Source: Bacteroidales bacterium (GTDB lineage: Bacteria; Bacteroidota; Bacteroidia; Bacteroidales; UBA932). Taken from it: a DNA stretch of 22,397 nucleotides. Where the stretch lies: positions 1 through 22,397 of the forward strand of contig JAIKYL010000066.1 in assembly GCA_024683255.1 (NCBI GenBank). The letters run 5' to 3'. Shown piece after piece: positions 1 through 7,994 of the stretch. The stretch's first letter is position 1; the number at the start of each line of letters is the position of its first letter. The translations under genes and the position numbers were made by a program. The notes beneath the pieces are model-generated. The model saw only the letters and a list, made by a program, of their open reading frames with translations, was not told the origin of the DNA and searched no databases.

Positions 1-309
1 GGTTACGGGCATCAGGGAAAAGGCGCCGTAGTCGTTGATCCAGGGGCTGGGCTGGTGCGTCTGCTTCAGGCCGCGGATGTGGGTGGCGTCGTAACGGTAC
101 GTCCAGCCGTCGCCATCGGCCCCGGTCTGCGGCGTCCAGGCGTGCATCCCCCACGGTACGGCAATGGCCGGATAAGTGTTGCCGGTGGACAGGTTGTAGG
201 TGGAAAGCGTTCCCACCAGCGGGTTCACGTAATCCACCGGTTCCACGGCAGGTTTCCGGGCAGTGCAGCACACGGCCAACAGCAGCAATATGGGAAGGAA
301 CCTTTTCAT
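1..309 (-). CDS. GH92 family alpha-mannosidase, N-terminal part only (runs off window)
   Basis: Only the first 103 residues are present; the gene continues beyond base 1. Translation from the ATG at 309-307 gives a hydrophobic leader with a Cys-Cys pair at residues 14-15 (MKRFLPILLLLAVCC), so it is exported and possibly a lipoprotein, although the lipobox is not ideal. It then shows hallmarks of the GH92 N-terminal domain: DYVNPLVGT near residue 26, a STGNTYPAIAVPWGM block, WTPQTG, and KQTHQPSPWINDYG near residue 85. GH92 enzymes are calcium-dependent exo-alpha-mannosidases that trim N-glycans or yeast mannan. The start lies 2 bp beyond the stop of the upstream GH92, so both are almost certainly co-transcribed. 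The motifs differ clearly from those of its neighbour, so this is a second subgroup rather than a recent duplicate. The catalytic region is outside the window. Confidence 0.93.
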   Translation of the reverse strand, partial: MKRFLPILLLLAVCCTARKPAVEPVDYVNPLVGTLSTYNLSTGNTYPAIAVPWGMHAWTPQTGADGDGWTYRYDATHIRGLKQTHQPSPWINDYGAFSLMPVT

Positions 310-311
310 AA

Positions 312-2594
312 TCAGCGCCATTGAATGGTGGAGGCGTTCACCAGGTCGGTATGGGTAATGCGGAAGCCTTTGTTCTTGCCGTCCAGGCGTACGCGGGAAG
401 GGGCCGTTCCGCTGCGGGTAATTACCAGCGTATGACCGTCCGGCAGTGAAATCTCTGCCCGTTCAAAACTGGGACGGGTGAGGGTGTAGGACGGATCTCC
501 GGGGCAGTCCGGGTAGAGTCCCAGCATGGAAAAAACGGCCCAGGCACTCATGGTGCCGGTATCATCGTTGCCCGGAAGGCCGTCCGGGGCATTCTTGTAA
601 TAATCGGCCAGAATGCGTTCCACGGTGCTCCACGTCCACTTTTCGGACCCTTTGAAGCGGGAGAAGAGGTACGGATATACAATGTCCGGCTCGTTGGTGG
701 GGTCGTAGAATCCGCCTTCAAACACCTGCTGCAGCCGCTGGACATAGGTGCGGGACCCGCCCATCAGTTTGGCGTAGCCCTGCACATCGTGCGGAACGGC
801 AAACGTGTAGTTCCAGGCACTGCCCTCGTGGAAGCCGGGCGCGTTGGAGAAGTTGGCGCCGTCGGAGGGATCGAAAGGCGACAAGAAAGCACCGTCGGAA
901 CGGATGGGCCGAAGGCAGCCGTATTCCGCGCTGTAATAGTTCCGGTAGCCCAGCGAACGGCTTTTGAAACGGGCTGCGTCTTCCTCATAGCCCAGGGCCG
1001 ATGCCAGCTGGGACAGCGCATAATCGGCCACATAATATTCCAAGGCGTGGGAGACGGAGTTATCGCCGGAGAAATCGGCCGCGTAGAGGCCCAGGGGGAT
1101 GTATCCGCCTTCCAGGTACGGGTCGTTGTCCGGACGCATAAGGTTCTCGGCCCCGGGGGAATCGGCCGATTTCAAAAACGCCTCATAAGCTGTGCGGACG
1201 TCGAAATCCCGCAGGCCTTTGAGCCAGGTATCGGCAATTACCGGGATGGCGGGGTCTCCCTCCATGGTCCAGGTTTCCCGTCCGAAAAGTTCCCATTTGG
1301 GCATCCAGCCCCATTCGCGGTACATGTCGATCATGGAGCGGACCATATCCAGCTGCTTCTCCGGATACAGGAGCGTAAGGAGCGGATGCAGGTTCCGATA
1401 GGTGTCCCAGAGGGAGAAAACCGTATAGCGGTTGCCCCCGTCAATGGTGCCGATACCCTTTTCCCGCAGCTTCCTTAGAGGCACGCCGGCGGGGCCGGTA
1501 GGGATGGTATAATCGTCTATGGCAGAAGGATTTCCATATTCCATCAGGGGATACTGCCCGTTCACATCGTTCAGGATGCTGGGATGCAGCAGGCAGTGGT
1601 ATAGGGCCGTGTAAAACACCGTCATCCTGTCCACCGGACCTTCCACGCGGACGCGGCCCAGCGCCTCTTCCCAGGAGAGGGTGGCGGCATCGGCCACCGC
1701 GTCAAAGCGGAAGCCCTGCTGCTCGGCGTCCAGGTTGGCCCGGGCGTTCTCAATGGACACAAAGGACACGCCCACCTGCACCAGCACCTCTTCGCCGGCG
1801 GCCAGGCGGTCATAGTGGAACCAGAAGCCAATGTCGTCCCCACTCATTTCGCGGGCATAGGCGGTGTACAGCTTGTACTGGCCTGCATCGGCATCCCAGG
1901 CGCTTTCCGCGCCCATCGGCCGCTGTTTTTTCCAATAGCCGCAGGCCGATGGAAGCTTGTTCACCCGCAGCACAAAGTACAGCGGAAACACGGCCTGGCG
2001 GTTGTAGCAGAAGGTTCCCAGGAGTTTGGAGCCCTCAATTTCCGTATCCGAAACCCGCCGCACCGTGGCGCCGCTTTCGTTGGTAAGGCCTTCCCCCAGA
2101 TTCACCAGGATATTGCCCTCACCGCCCGGGAAGGTATAGCGCTCCAGGGAAGTGCGGGTGGTGGAGGTGACATCGGCCCGGATACCATTGAGCAGCGATA
2201 CCCCGTAATAGCCGGGACGGGCCACCTCCTCCGTGTATTCGCAGCCGTAAATGTGATAGTCCACCTGCACCGGCCCGGTGGTGGGCATGGTTAGCACGGA
2301 TCCTGCCTCCGGACAACCCACGCCGGAGAGGTTCACGTGCGAGAAGCCGGTGAAATAACGGTTTTCGGCCGTGTAGGGCGTGCTCCACCAGCGGCTGTCC
2401 TTGTCAAAGACGTTGAGGCTGGAGCCCATCACATTGAAGGGAGAGACGCTCATCATGCCGTTGGGCGTAACGGCGCCAGGGTTGCAGGCCCCGTAATTGG
2501 CCGTGCCGATGAAAGGATTCACATAAGAGGTAACCCCCTGCGCATGCAGAAGGCCGCTTACCAGGAGGAGGAGAAGGCTTAGGCGGAGCTTCAT
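312..2594 (-). CDS. GH92 family alpha-mannosidase (complete)
   Basis: This 760-residue protein has the usual GH92 length. A signal peptide (residues 1-18, ending LLHAQ) precedes YVNPFIGT at about residue 24, and a GAVTPNGMMSVSPF block follows. The C-terminal (alpha/alpha)6 domain carries SLWDTYR and the HEGSAWNYTF block, whose Glu at about residue 590 matches the family's catalytic acid. PGNDDTG at about 674-680 holds the Asp residues that act as catalytic base and calcium-site ligands in characterised members. From family knowledge it should remove terminal alpha-linked mannose by inversion in the periplasm or at the cell surface. The linkage (1,2, 1,3, 1,4 or 1,6) cannot be read from sequence. 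Its ATG overlaps the stop codon of the LacI gene (ATGA, 4 bp), so translation is probably coupled and the regulator likely governs this enzyme. Confidence 0.95.
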   Translation of the reverse strand: MKLRLSLLLLLVSGLLHAQGVTSYVNPFIGTANYGACNPGAVTPNGMMSVSPFNVMGSSLNVFDKDSRWWSTPYTAENRYFTGFSHVNLSGVGCPEAGSVLTMPTTGPVQVDYHIYGCEYTEEVARPGYYGVSLLNGIRADVTSTTRTSLERYTFPGGEGNILVNLGEGLTNESGATVRRVSDTEIEGSKLLGTFCYNRQAVFPLYFVLRVNKLPSACGYWKKQRPMGAESAWDADAGQYKLYTAYAREMSGDDIGFWFHYDRLAAGEEVLVQVGVSFVSIENARANLDAEQQGFRFDAVADAATLSWEEALGRVRVEGPVDRMTVFYTALYHCLLHPSILNDVNGQYPLMEYGNPSAIDDYTIPTGPAGVPLRKLREKGIGTIDGGNRYTVFSLWDTYRNLHPLLTLLYPEKQLDMVRSMIDMYREWGWMPKWELFGRETWTMEGDPAIPVIADTWLKGLRDFDVRTAYEAFLKSADSPGAENLMRPDNDPYLEGGYIPLGLYAADFSGDNSVSHALEYYVADYALSQLASALGYEEDAARFKSRSLGYRNYYSAEYGCLRPIRSDGAFLSPFDPSDGANFSNAPGFHEGSAWNYTFAVPHDVQGYAKLMGGSRTYVQRLQQVFEGGFYDPTNEPDIVYPYLFSRFKGSEKWTWSTVERILADYYKNAPDGLPGNDDTGTMSAWAVFSMLGLYPDCPGDPSYTLTRPSFERAEISLPDGHTLVITRSGTAPSRVRLDGKNKGFRITHTDLVNASTIQWR

Positions 2595-3598
2595 ACAAGC
2601 GTGGCTTTCAAGGTAATCTTGTCTTTTACGTTGCCGAAGTCCTCACCGGCATCCTTCATCTCAATGAGGCGGAACAGGTACTCTCCGGCCTGATCGGCAA
2701 TCTGCGCCAACGGCTGCTGGATGTAGGTGATGGACGGGGTGAAGAAGCTGTACACGTTGGAGTAGTCGAAACTCACTATCCGGATGTCCTTCTGGATGCG
2801 TACCCCCTTGCGGTACAGGGCCTTGAGCACTGCCACAGCGGGCACGTTGGAGGCCATTATCAGGCCGTCCGTCCCCTTGTCCATCACCTTATCGGCCACC
2901 TTATCGGCCTCGGCTTCCGTGATGTTGAAGGGCAGATGATAGATGTTGGCTTTCCGTCCCAACACCTCGCGGAAGGTCTCTTCACGGTCGGTCATGGAGG
3001 AGACGCGCATGCCGTAGGAGACCATTTCAATCTTTCTGGCGCCCTGTTCGCGGATGGCATTGATGGCCAGGTGCATGGCTTCGATGTTATCCGTGAGGAC
3101 GGTGGGAATATCCCAGTCCGGATGATGCCGGTCAATGACCACAAAAGGCCGGCCGGATTCTTTCAGGAGCGCCATCCCGTCGGCAGAGCCCTGGCACGGG
3201 ACCACCACAAAGCCTTCCACATCCTTTTCCAGGAAGGACTGCACCAGCCGCAGGAATTGTTCCGAATCCTCGTCCGTATTACCAAAGAGGACGGTGTAGC
3301 CGTGCTTATTGGCCATCCTCTCCAGGTGATTGACTATTGTACCATAGAAGATGTTCCCCATGTCGGACAGGATCACGCCCAGCACCCGCGTGCGTCCCTG
3401 CCGAAGGATGCGGGCGGCGTTGTTGGGCCGGTAATTCAGCCGCCGGGCCACTTCCAGGATTCGTTTCTTGGTGGCTTCGCTCACACGGTATTTCTGCTTC
3501 CCGTCGGCACCGATGCGGTTGTTCATGACAAAGGATACCAGGGCGATGGAAACGCCGGCTTCCTTGGCTATGTCCTTGATGGTGATGTTTTTGGCCAT
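2591..3598 (-). CDS. LacI-family transcriptional regulator
   Basis: A 335-residue protein with the standard LacI/GalR build. The N-terminal helix-turn-helix (TIKDIAKEAGVSIALVSFVM, residues 6-25) and hinge region (NYRPNNAARILRQGRT, about 55-70) bind DNA. A periplasmic-binding-protein-like effector domain begins at VLGVILSDMGNIFYG. The effector is probably a sugar released by the linked glycosidases, but this is inferred from position alone. It sits in the same transcription unit as two GH92 genes: 4-bp overlap with the first GH92 and 13 bp after the GH2-like lipoprotein. A LacI regulator lying inside the unit rather than divergent suggests autoregulation. No LacI-type operator palindrome was found next to it, and no SusC/SusD pair lies in the window. 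Confidence 0.95.
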   Translation of the reverse strand: MAKNITIKDIAKEAGVSIALVSFVMNNRIGADGKQKYRVSEATKKRILEVARRLNYRPNNAARILRQGRTRVLGVILSDMGNIFYGTIVNHLERMANKHGYTVLFGNTDEDSEQFLRLVQSFLEKDVEGFVVVPCQGSADGMALLKESGRPFVVIDRHHPDWDIPTVLTDNIEAMHLAINAIREQGARKIEMVSYGMRVSSMTDREETFREVLGRKANIYHLPFNITEAEADKVADKVMDKGTDGLIMASNVPAVAVLKALYRKGVRIQKDIRIVSFDYSNVYSFFTPSITYIQQPLAQIADQAGEYLFRLIEMKDAGEDFGNVKDKITLKATLV

Positions 3599-3611
3599 AG
3601 TTCTAATGCTT

Positions 3612-5102
3612 TTATTTGTGGGGGACCAGGATAAAGGCCGGGTCCGGAATAAGGGTCAGTTGGTTTCCGTGGCTGCGGAAGGAGAAAGGAGTGTCTCCCC
3701 TGAGGGTGAACCTTTCCGTCTCCAGCCAGGATGTTTCCGGGTGGGTTCCCTCTTCTCCGGAGGTTGTCCGAAGGGTTTTGAAGGCCGATGCGGCCCCCAG
3801 GTCCGGAGCCTGCCCGAAGTAGCGGAGGCCGCTTTCCCGGCCCTGCAGCCGGAAGGGCGTTCCGGGGCTTTCCACCTTCAGGACACCGCTCCCGAGTAAG
3901 GTAAAGACGGCGGTCCGGTCCGGGTAGCGGGCGCGCAGTACCAGGGAGTCTCCCTGCAGGTTCCAGCTGCACTGGGCGCGGCCCTCTGCCGGAAGGACCG
4001 GTGCCAAACCGCCAGGAAGCAGATCCCTGTCCTTTACGCGGAGGAACTTCACGCAGCCTTCGGCCCGGTCGAAGACCATCTCCACGTCTTTGCTTCTTAT
4101 TACCAGGCGGGTGTCTCCTTCCGTTACCGTAAGCGGCCCACTGGCTTGGAATTCCTCCGGAGAGGAGTTGTCTTTCAGGAGGAAGGATTCGCTGGCGAGA
4201 ACGCTGCCTTTTTCCACCAGCGGACGCTCTTCCCGGCTCACCGCCTCAAAGAACAGCCGGTATTCGCCGGGCTTTTTCATGCGGGGGAGTTTGATACGGA
4301 ACTCTTCGGCACTGCCGGGCTCCGTTTCAAAATGAAGTTTTCGCTTGAACAGGCGTTTCAGGGGCTTTCCGTCCCGTTCCACCCACCAGCGTATGGTGTA
4401 ATCTTCCAGGGAGGAGAACTGCCGGCGGTTTTCTATCCGGAATAGGCCGTTCTCCGGCTCTACGGCCTCTATGCCGATATCCTGCCAGGCATGGCGTACG
4501 GCCGCGGAACGGGTGTCCGGCCGCTCCAGGCTGTCCGGTTTTGGATACAGATAGAATCCGGCGCTGTCGCAAAGCTCCTGCAGCGCCCGGGAAAGGGGAG
4601 CGGTGTTAAGGGCATTGACGCCCGCCTTCTTAAGCGCCGCCAGCGTTTCCCGCCGCACTTGGCCGCTTAAGTTGGCACCCCGGAAAGGGACCTTGCAGCC
4701 GTTCACCATAAAGGTATCCTTCTTATAGGGCTCAATGCGCCGGAAGGCCACCGGGTGGTAGCTGTCCTTGTTATCCACCTTCAAGTGGAGGGTGTAAAGC
4801 TGCGGGGTTTCTGCCGTCCATTGGCGTACGTCCCGGAGGCGGTCCGGCACGGTTTCCGTGGTATCCCGGACACGGTACAAGGCATCGGCCAAAACGGTGC
4901 CGTCCTGGTCAATGAGCTCGTAAAACACTTCCACAGGCTTTTCAGAGCGCAGTTCCAGCTGGAAAAGGCCCGTTAGCATGTCCTCTTCCAGCGTGGCCTT
5001 CACGTCATAGTCCACCCCGGTCGGCCCGCTTGGAAGGGCGGGTACGTTCCTGCTGCAGGCAAGCAGCACCAAGGCAGCTCCTATGACGGCGAGGCGTCTC
5101 AT
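3612..5102 (-). CDS. Truncated, probably non-catalytic GH2 (beta-galactosidase-like) lipoprotein
   Basis: The 496-residue protein starts with a lipoprotein signal (LVLLAC, Cys16) and then resembles only parts of a LacZ-type GH2 enzyme. Residues about 30-125 look like the immunoglobulin-like domain 2, ending in WTAETPQLYTLHLKV and the FRRIEP block. FMVNGCKVPFRGANLSGQ (131-148) matches the GH2 motif leading into the barrel, followed by a stub (ETLAALKKAGVNALNTAPL, ELCDSAGFYLYPK). Residue 205 onward resumes with domain 4 (ENGLFRIENRRQFSSLEDYT), and about 322-496 resembles part of domain 5 (YFGQAPDL). The N-terminal jelly roll and most of the TIM barrel, including the general acid/base (NE) and nucleophile Glu strands, are absent; normal relatives exceed 1000 residues. 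The frame is intact, so this is not a simple frameshift wreck. Its start overlaps the rnr stop (ATGA). A sugar-binding or scaffold role is speculative. Confidence 0.8.
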   Translation of the reverse strand: MRRLAVIGAALVLLACSRNVPALPSGPTGVDYDVKATLEEDMLTGLFQLELRSEKPVEVFYELIDQDGTVLADALYRVRDTTETVPDRLRDVRQWTAETPQLYTLHLKVDNKDSYHPVAFRRIEPYKKDTFMVNGCKVPFRGANLSGQVRRETLAALKKAGVNALNTAPLSRALQELCDSAGFYLYPKPDSLERPDTRSAAVRHAWQDIGIEAVEPENGLFRIENRRQFSSLEDYTIRWWVERDGKPLKRLFKRKLHFETEPGSAEEFRIKLPRMKKPGEYRLFFEAVSREERPLVEKGSVLASESFLLKDNSSPEEFQASGPLTVTEGDTRLVIRSKDVEMVFDRAEGCVKFLRVKDRDLLPGGLAPVLPAEGRAQCSWNLQGDSLVLRARYPDRTAVFTLLGSGVLKVESPGTPFRLQGRESGLRYFGQAPDLGAASAFKTLRTTSGEEGTHPETSWLETERFTLRGDTPFSFRSHGNQLTLIPDPAFILVPHK

Positions 5103-7237
5103 TTCCGGCTTCTTTTCCGGGGACGGGCCTCTCGCCGCTCCATGTAGTCCTCCATCTCGGAGGTCTCAGTTACTTCTTCGGCCGGTTTTTCGTGCTCCGG
5201 TTCTACCAGTTCGTAGTCCAGGAGCTTCTGCTCCAGGTTGGTGCCCTTCACGCGGATGCGCACCGGGTCTCCCAGGCGGAGGGAATGGTGGGTGCGGCGG
5301 CCCACGGCGCGGTAATGGTCTTCGTCAAAGACATAGAAGTCTCCCCGGATGGTGCGGTAGGAGACCATGCCTTCAATCTTGGTGGGATCAATCTCCACGT
5401 AAATGCCCCATTCCGTAACGCCGGAGACATGGCCGTCGAATTCCTGGCCGATCTTGTCCTCCATGAATTCCACCAGCTTGTACTTGGTGCTCTCCCGTTC
5501 GGCCTCGGCGGCCACCACTTCCCGCTCGCTGGCGTGCTTGCACTGGGCGGCGTAATAGTCGGCGCTCTGGGAATCGGCCCCGGCCATGTACAGGGCCAGC
5601 AGGCGATGCACCATCATGTCAGGATAACGCCGGATGGGAGAGGTGAAGTGCGTATAGAAGTTGAACGCCAGGCCATAGTGGCCGATATTGTCGATGGAGT
5701 AGCAGGCCTTGGCCATGGAGCGCAGCGCCAGGATCTGGATGGCCCCCAGCTCCGGTTTGTCGGCCGCATCCTTCATGAGGCCGTTGAGGGTCTTGGCGAT
5801 GTCCTTTCCGTTCTCGATGGGCCCCACCTTGTAGCCGAAGTGGCCGGCGAAGTCCCTGAGGCCGGAAAGCTTTTCCATGTTGGGGAGGTCGTGCACACGG
5901 TAAACGAAAGTCTTGGCTTTGGCCTGGGCCTTTCCGCCCATCTTGCCGCCCGTGGCCACATACTCCGCAACATTGCGGTTTGCGAGTAGCATGAACTCCT
6001 CAATGAGCCAGTTGGCTTCCCTCGAGAATTTCTGGTGCACGCCAATCGGCTTTCCATTCTCGTCAATGTCCACCTTCATTTCCGGGCGGTCAAAATCCAC
6101 CGCGCCGGCGGCAAAACGCTTTTTGCGCAGCTTGAGGGCCAGGTCATTGAGGGTGAGGATGGCTTCCTTGATTTCCGGCGGCACAATCCCGCTCTCGCTG
6201 CCTTTGCCGAACTCCTGCTCCATGGCCTGGGGACCGGCGTCGATGATGGCTTGGGCCAGTTCATAGTCAAAACGGTAATCCGAAATGATATTTGTCCGGC
6301 CGAACCAGGGGTTGATCACCTTGGCCTGGGGCGTAACTTCAAAGACGGCCGAGAAGGTGAGTTTTTCCTCCTGCGGGCGCAGGGAACAGAGCTTGTTGGA
6401 GAGCTTTTCCGGGAGCATCGGCACGGTGCGGTCCACCAGATACACGGAGGTTCCCCGCTCCTGGGCTTCCTTATCTACGGCCGATCCGGGACGCACGTAA
6501 TAAGTGACATCGGCAATGTGCACGCCCACTTCATAATTACCGTTTTCCAGCTTGCGGAAGCTGAGGGCATCGTCGTAGTCCTTGGCGTCCGTGGGGTCTA
6601 TGGTAAAGGTGAGCACCTGCCGGAAGTCCCGCCGATGGGCGCGGTCCTTGTCCGTGATGGTGTCCGGAATCTGGTCGGCAGCGTTTTCCACTTCTTTGGA
6701 GAAGCGGTACGGAAGGCCGAATTCGGCCAGGATGGCGTGCATCTCCGTCTCGTTCTCCCCTGGCATGCCCAAAACGTCTACCACATGACCGTGCGGCCCT
6801 GCTTCCCCGCGCTCCCAGCCGTCCACCACGGCGGCCACCTTCATGCCCCGTACGCCGCCTTCCGGCACCGGGACCGAAATATCGTAAGGCATGGTCTTGG
6901 AGCTCATGAGCACCCAGGCCTGCTTGCCCACAATGTGCAGGATACCCACAAAAGGCTTGTTGCTGCGTTCCAGTACGGCGATGATTTCCCCGCTGCGGCG
7001 CTTGGCACTGCCCACTTTCTCCTGGGTCACGGCCACCCGCACGGTATCCCCGTGCAGGGCTCCGCGGGTCTTGGAAGCCTTCACATACACGTCTTCCTCC
7101 TGCCCTTCTATGCGCACGAACACGAATCCTTCGCGCGACATGAGGGCCGTCCCCACAAACTCCGGTACTACATGCTTTTTCTTCTTCTTTCCACCGGCCG
7201 CCTGGCCGCCTTTCTTGCGGTTTTTGTTCTTGGACAT
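5099..7237 (-). CDS. rnr: Ribonuclease R (RNase II/R family 3'-5' exoribonuclease)
   Basis: This 712-residue protein has the full RNase R layout. A Lys/Arg-rich start (residues 1-21) precedes cold-shock/OB folds (about 25-150). The RNB catalytic domain follows, with the magnesium-binding cluster TIDPTDAKDYDDALS at 212-226 and the downstream block HFTSPIRRYPDMMVHRLL. An S1 RNA-binding domain (GQEFDGHVSGVTEWGIYVEI) and another basic tail (RREARPRKRSRK) end it. It degrades structured RNA processively from the 3' end in the cytoplasm, in mRNA turnover and rRNA quality control. The start is set by the basic N-terminus and by a TATATTTG promoter element 23 bp upstream. The stop overlaps the next gene's ATG by 4 bp, so an exported sugar-related lipoprotein is co-translated with it, which is unexpected. 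Confidence 0.96.
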   Translation of the reverse strand: MSKNKNRKKGGQAAGGKKKKKHVVPEFVGTALMSREGFVFVRIEGQEEDVYVKASKTRGALHGDTVRVAVTQEKVGSAKRRSGEIIAVLERSNKPFVGILHIVGKQAWVLMSSKTMPYDISVPVPEGGVRGMKVAAVVDGWERGEAGPHGHVVDVLGMPGENETEMHAILAEFGLPYRFSKEVENAADQIPDTITDKDRAHRRDFRQVLTFTIDPTDAKDYDDALSFRKLENGNYEVGVHIADVTYYVRPGSAVDKEAQERGTSVYLVDRTVPMLPEKLSNKLCSLRPQEEKLTFSAVFEVTPQAKVINPWFGRTNIISDYRFDYELAQAIIDAGPQAMEQEFGKGSESGIVPPEIKEAILTLNDLALKLRKKRFAAGAVDFDRPEMKVDIDENGKPIGVHQKFSREANWLIEEFMLLANRNVAEYVATGGKMGGKAQAKAKTFVYRVHDLPNMEKLSGLRDFAGHFGYKVGPIENGKDIAKTLNGLMKDAADKPELGAIQILALRSMAKACYSIDNIGHYGLAFNFYTHFTSPIRRYPDMMVHRLLALYMAGADSQSADYYAAQCKHASEREVVAAEAERESTKYKLVEFMEDKIGQEFDGHVSGVTEWGIYVEIDPTKIEGMVSYRTIRGDFYVFDEDHYRAVGRRTHHSLRLGDPVRIRVKGTNLEQKLLDYELVEPEHEKPAEEVTETSEMEDYMERREARPRKRSRK

Positions 7238-7259
7238 ATACAGTTTAGGTAAGGTTGTA

Positions 7260-7267
7260 CAAATATA
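7260..7267 (-). promoter_or_regulatory. Sigma-ABfr -7 element for rnr
   Basis: TATATTTG on the minus strand matches the Bacteroidetes -7 consensus TAnnTTTG. The -33 region, 20 bp further upstream, is only TTTT. A transcript from here would have a leader of about 15 nt before the rnr ATG. Confidence 0.6.
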
Positions 7268-7273
7268 ATGAAA

Positions 7274-7302
7274 TTTGCTAAAAATTAAAACATTTTAGCA
7301 AA
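7274..7302. repeat. Perfect 10-bp inverted repeat over the rnr promoter -33 region
   Basis: TTTGCTAAAA (7274-7283) and TTTTAGCAAA (7293-7302) are exact reverse complements around a 9-bp spacer. The centre, near 7288, falls where the -33 box of the rnr promoter should be. It also lies 39 bp past the recO stop. The AT-rich stem and lack of a following U-run make it a poor terminator, so a protein-binding dyad is my preferred reading. It is an inference. Confidence 0.6.
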
Positions 7303-7340
7303 GAAGTTTTAATATGTCTAAACCATTATAGGTCGGGACC

Positions 7341-7994
7341 TTACCGGTACAGTTCCCGGAGGACGGAGAGGGAGCGGATATTGATGGGCTGGTCCGTGTG
7401 AAATTCCAGATAGCGGAGGAGCGTGTCGCAGAGGTCGCTGCGCTGCTGTCCGGAGAGGGGGATGAGCATGGCCTCGGAGAAGCCGCTTTCCAGGAAGGGC
7501 TTCAGCAGGGGAGCGTTTTCCCCGGCGAACGGGACCACATCGGCAAAAGTGGGCCGAAAACCCAGCGCCCCCGAGAGCTCCAGCAGGAAACGGACGTGGA
7601 AGTTGGCAAAATCCTCCTCCAGGGCGTCCAGGGTTAGGATGCTGCTCACACACCATTCGTACAGGCCGTCCTCATAGGTGCCTTCCCGGAGCGTCCGGAA
7701 AAGTACTTCGGAGAGGAACAGGCTCATGGTGTTTTTGTGGAGGTTGCCCCGGATGCCGTTGAGGGTGTCCCGGGCCTGGATGTTCCGGATGCTCCAGAGC
7801 TCACTCTTGGGGTTTTCCACTACCTCGGCCTCCAGGATGTTCAGCGGAAGCAGCAGGGCCGTCCCCGCCTTCCGGGCCGATGGTACCAGAAACCCGCGCC
7901 GTCCCCATTCCCGCGACAGGGTGTGCACCACTACCGCGTTTTCCCCCACTTTGGTGGTGGTAAGGACAATGAGCTCTGTGGTTCCTTTATTCAT
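7341..7994 (-). CDS. recO: DNA repair protein RecO
   Basis: A 217-residue protein of the RecO family. The N-terminal OB-fold half (IVLTTTKVGENAVVVHTLSR, then GRRGFLVPSAR) precedes a helical C-terminal half with FLLELSGALGFRP. RecO works with RecR to load RecA onto SSB-coated single-stranded DNA during gap repair. It is a little shorter than many RecO proteins (about 240), and the four-cysteine zinc motif seen in some families is not visible, as is common in Bacteroidetes. Its start overlaps the rdgB stop by 8 bp, so the two are co-transcribed and probably translationally coupled. The weakly conserved family makes sequence-only calling less certain, but the N-terminal pattern and the conserved FLLELSGALGF block support it. 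Confidence 0.88.
   Translation of the reverse strand: MNKGTTELIVLTTTKVGENAVVVHTLSREWGRRGFLVPSARKAGTALLLPLNILEAEVVENPKSELWSIRNIQARDTLNGIRGNLHKNTMSLFLSEVLFRTLREGTYEDGLYEWCVSSILTLDALEEDFANFHVRFLLELSGALGFRPTFADVVPFAGENAPLLKPFLESGFSEAMLIPLSGQQRSDLCDTLLRYLEFHTDQPINIRSLSVLRELYR

Noticed and set aside
3612..5102. A frameshifted pseudogene explanation for the GH2-like protein
   Set aside because: The frame is continuous from lipobox to end and no leftover barrel sequence was recognised in other frames, so an in-frame architectural loss fits better than a broken gene.
6035..7252. A 405-codon open frame on the plus strand opposite rnr
   Set aside because: It is antisense to a clear RNase R gene, is rich in Gly, His and Val in the manner of GC-rich shadow frames, and shows no domain.
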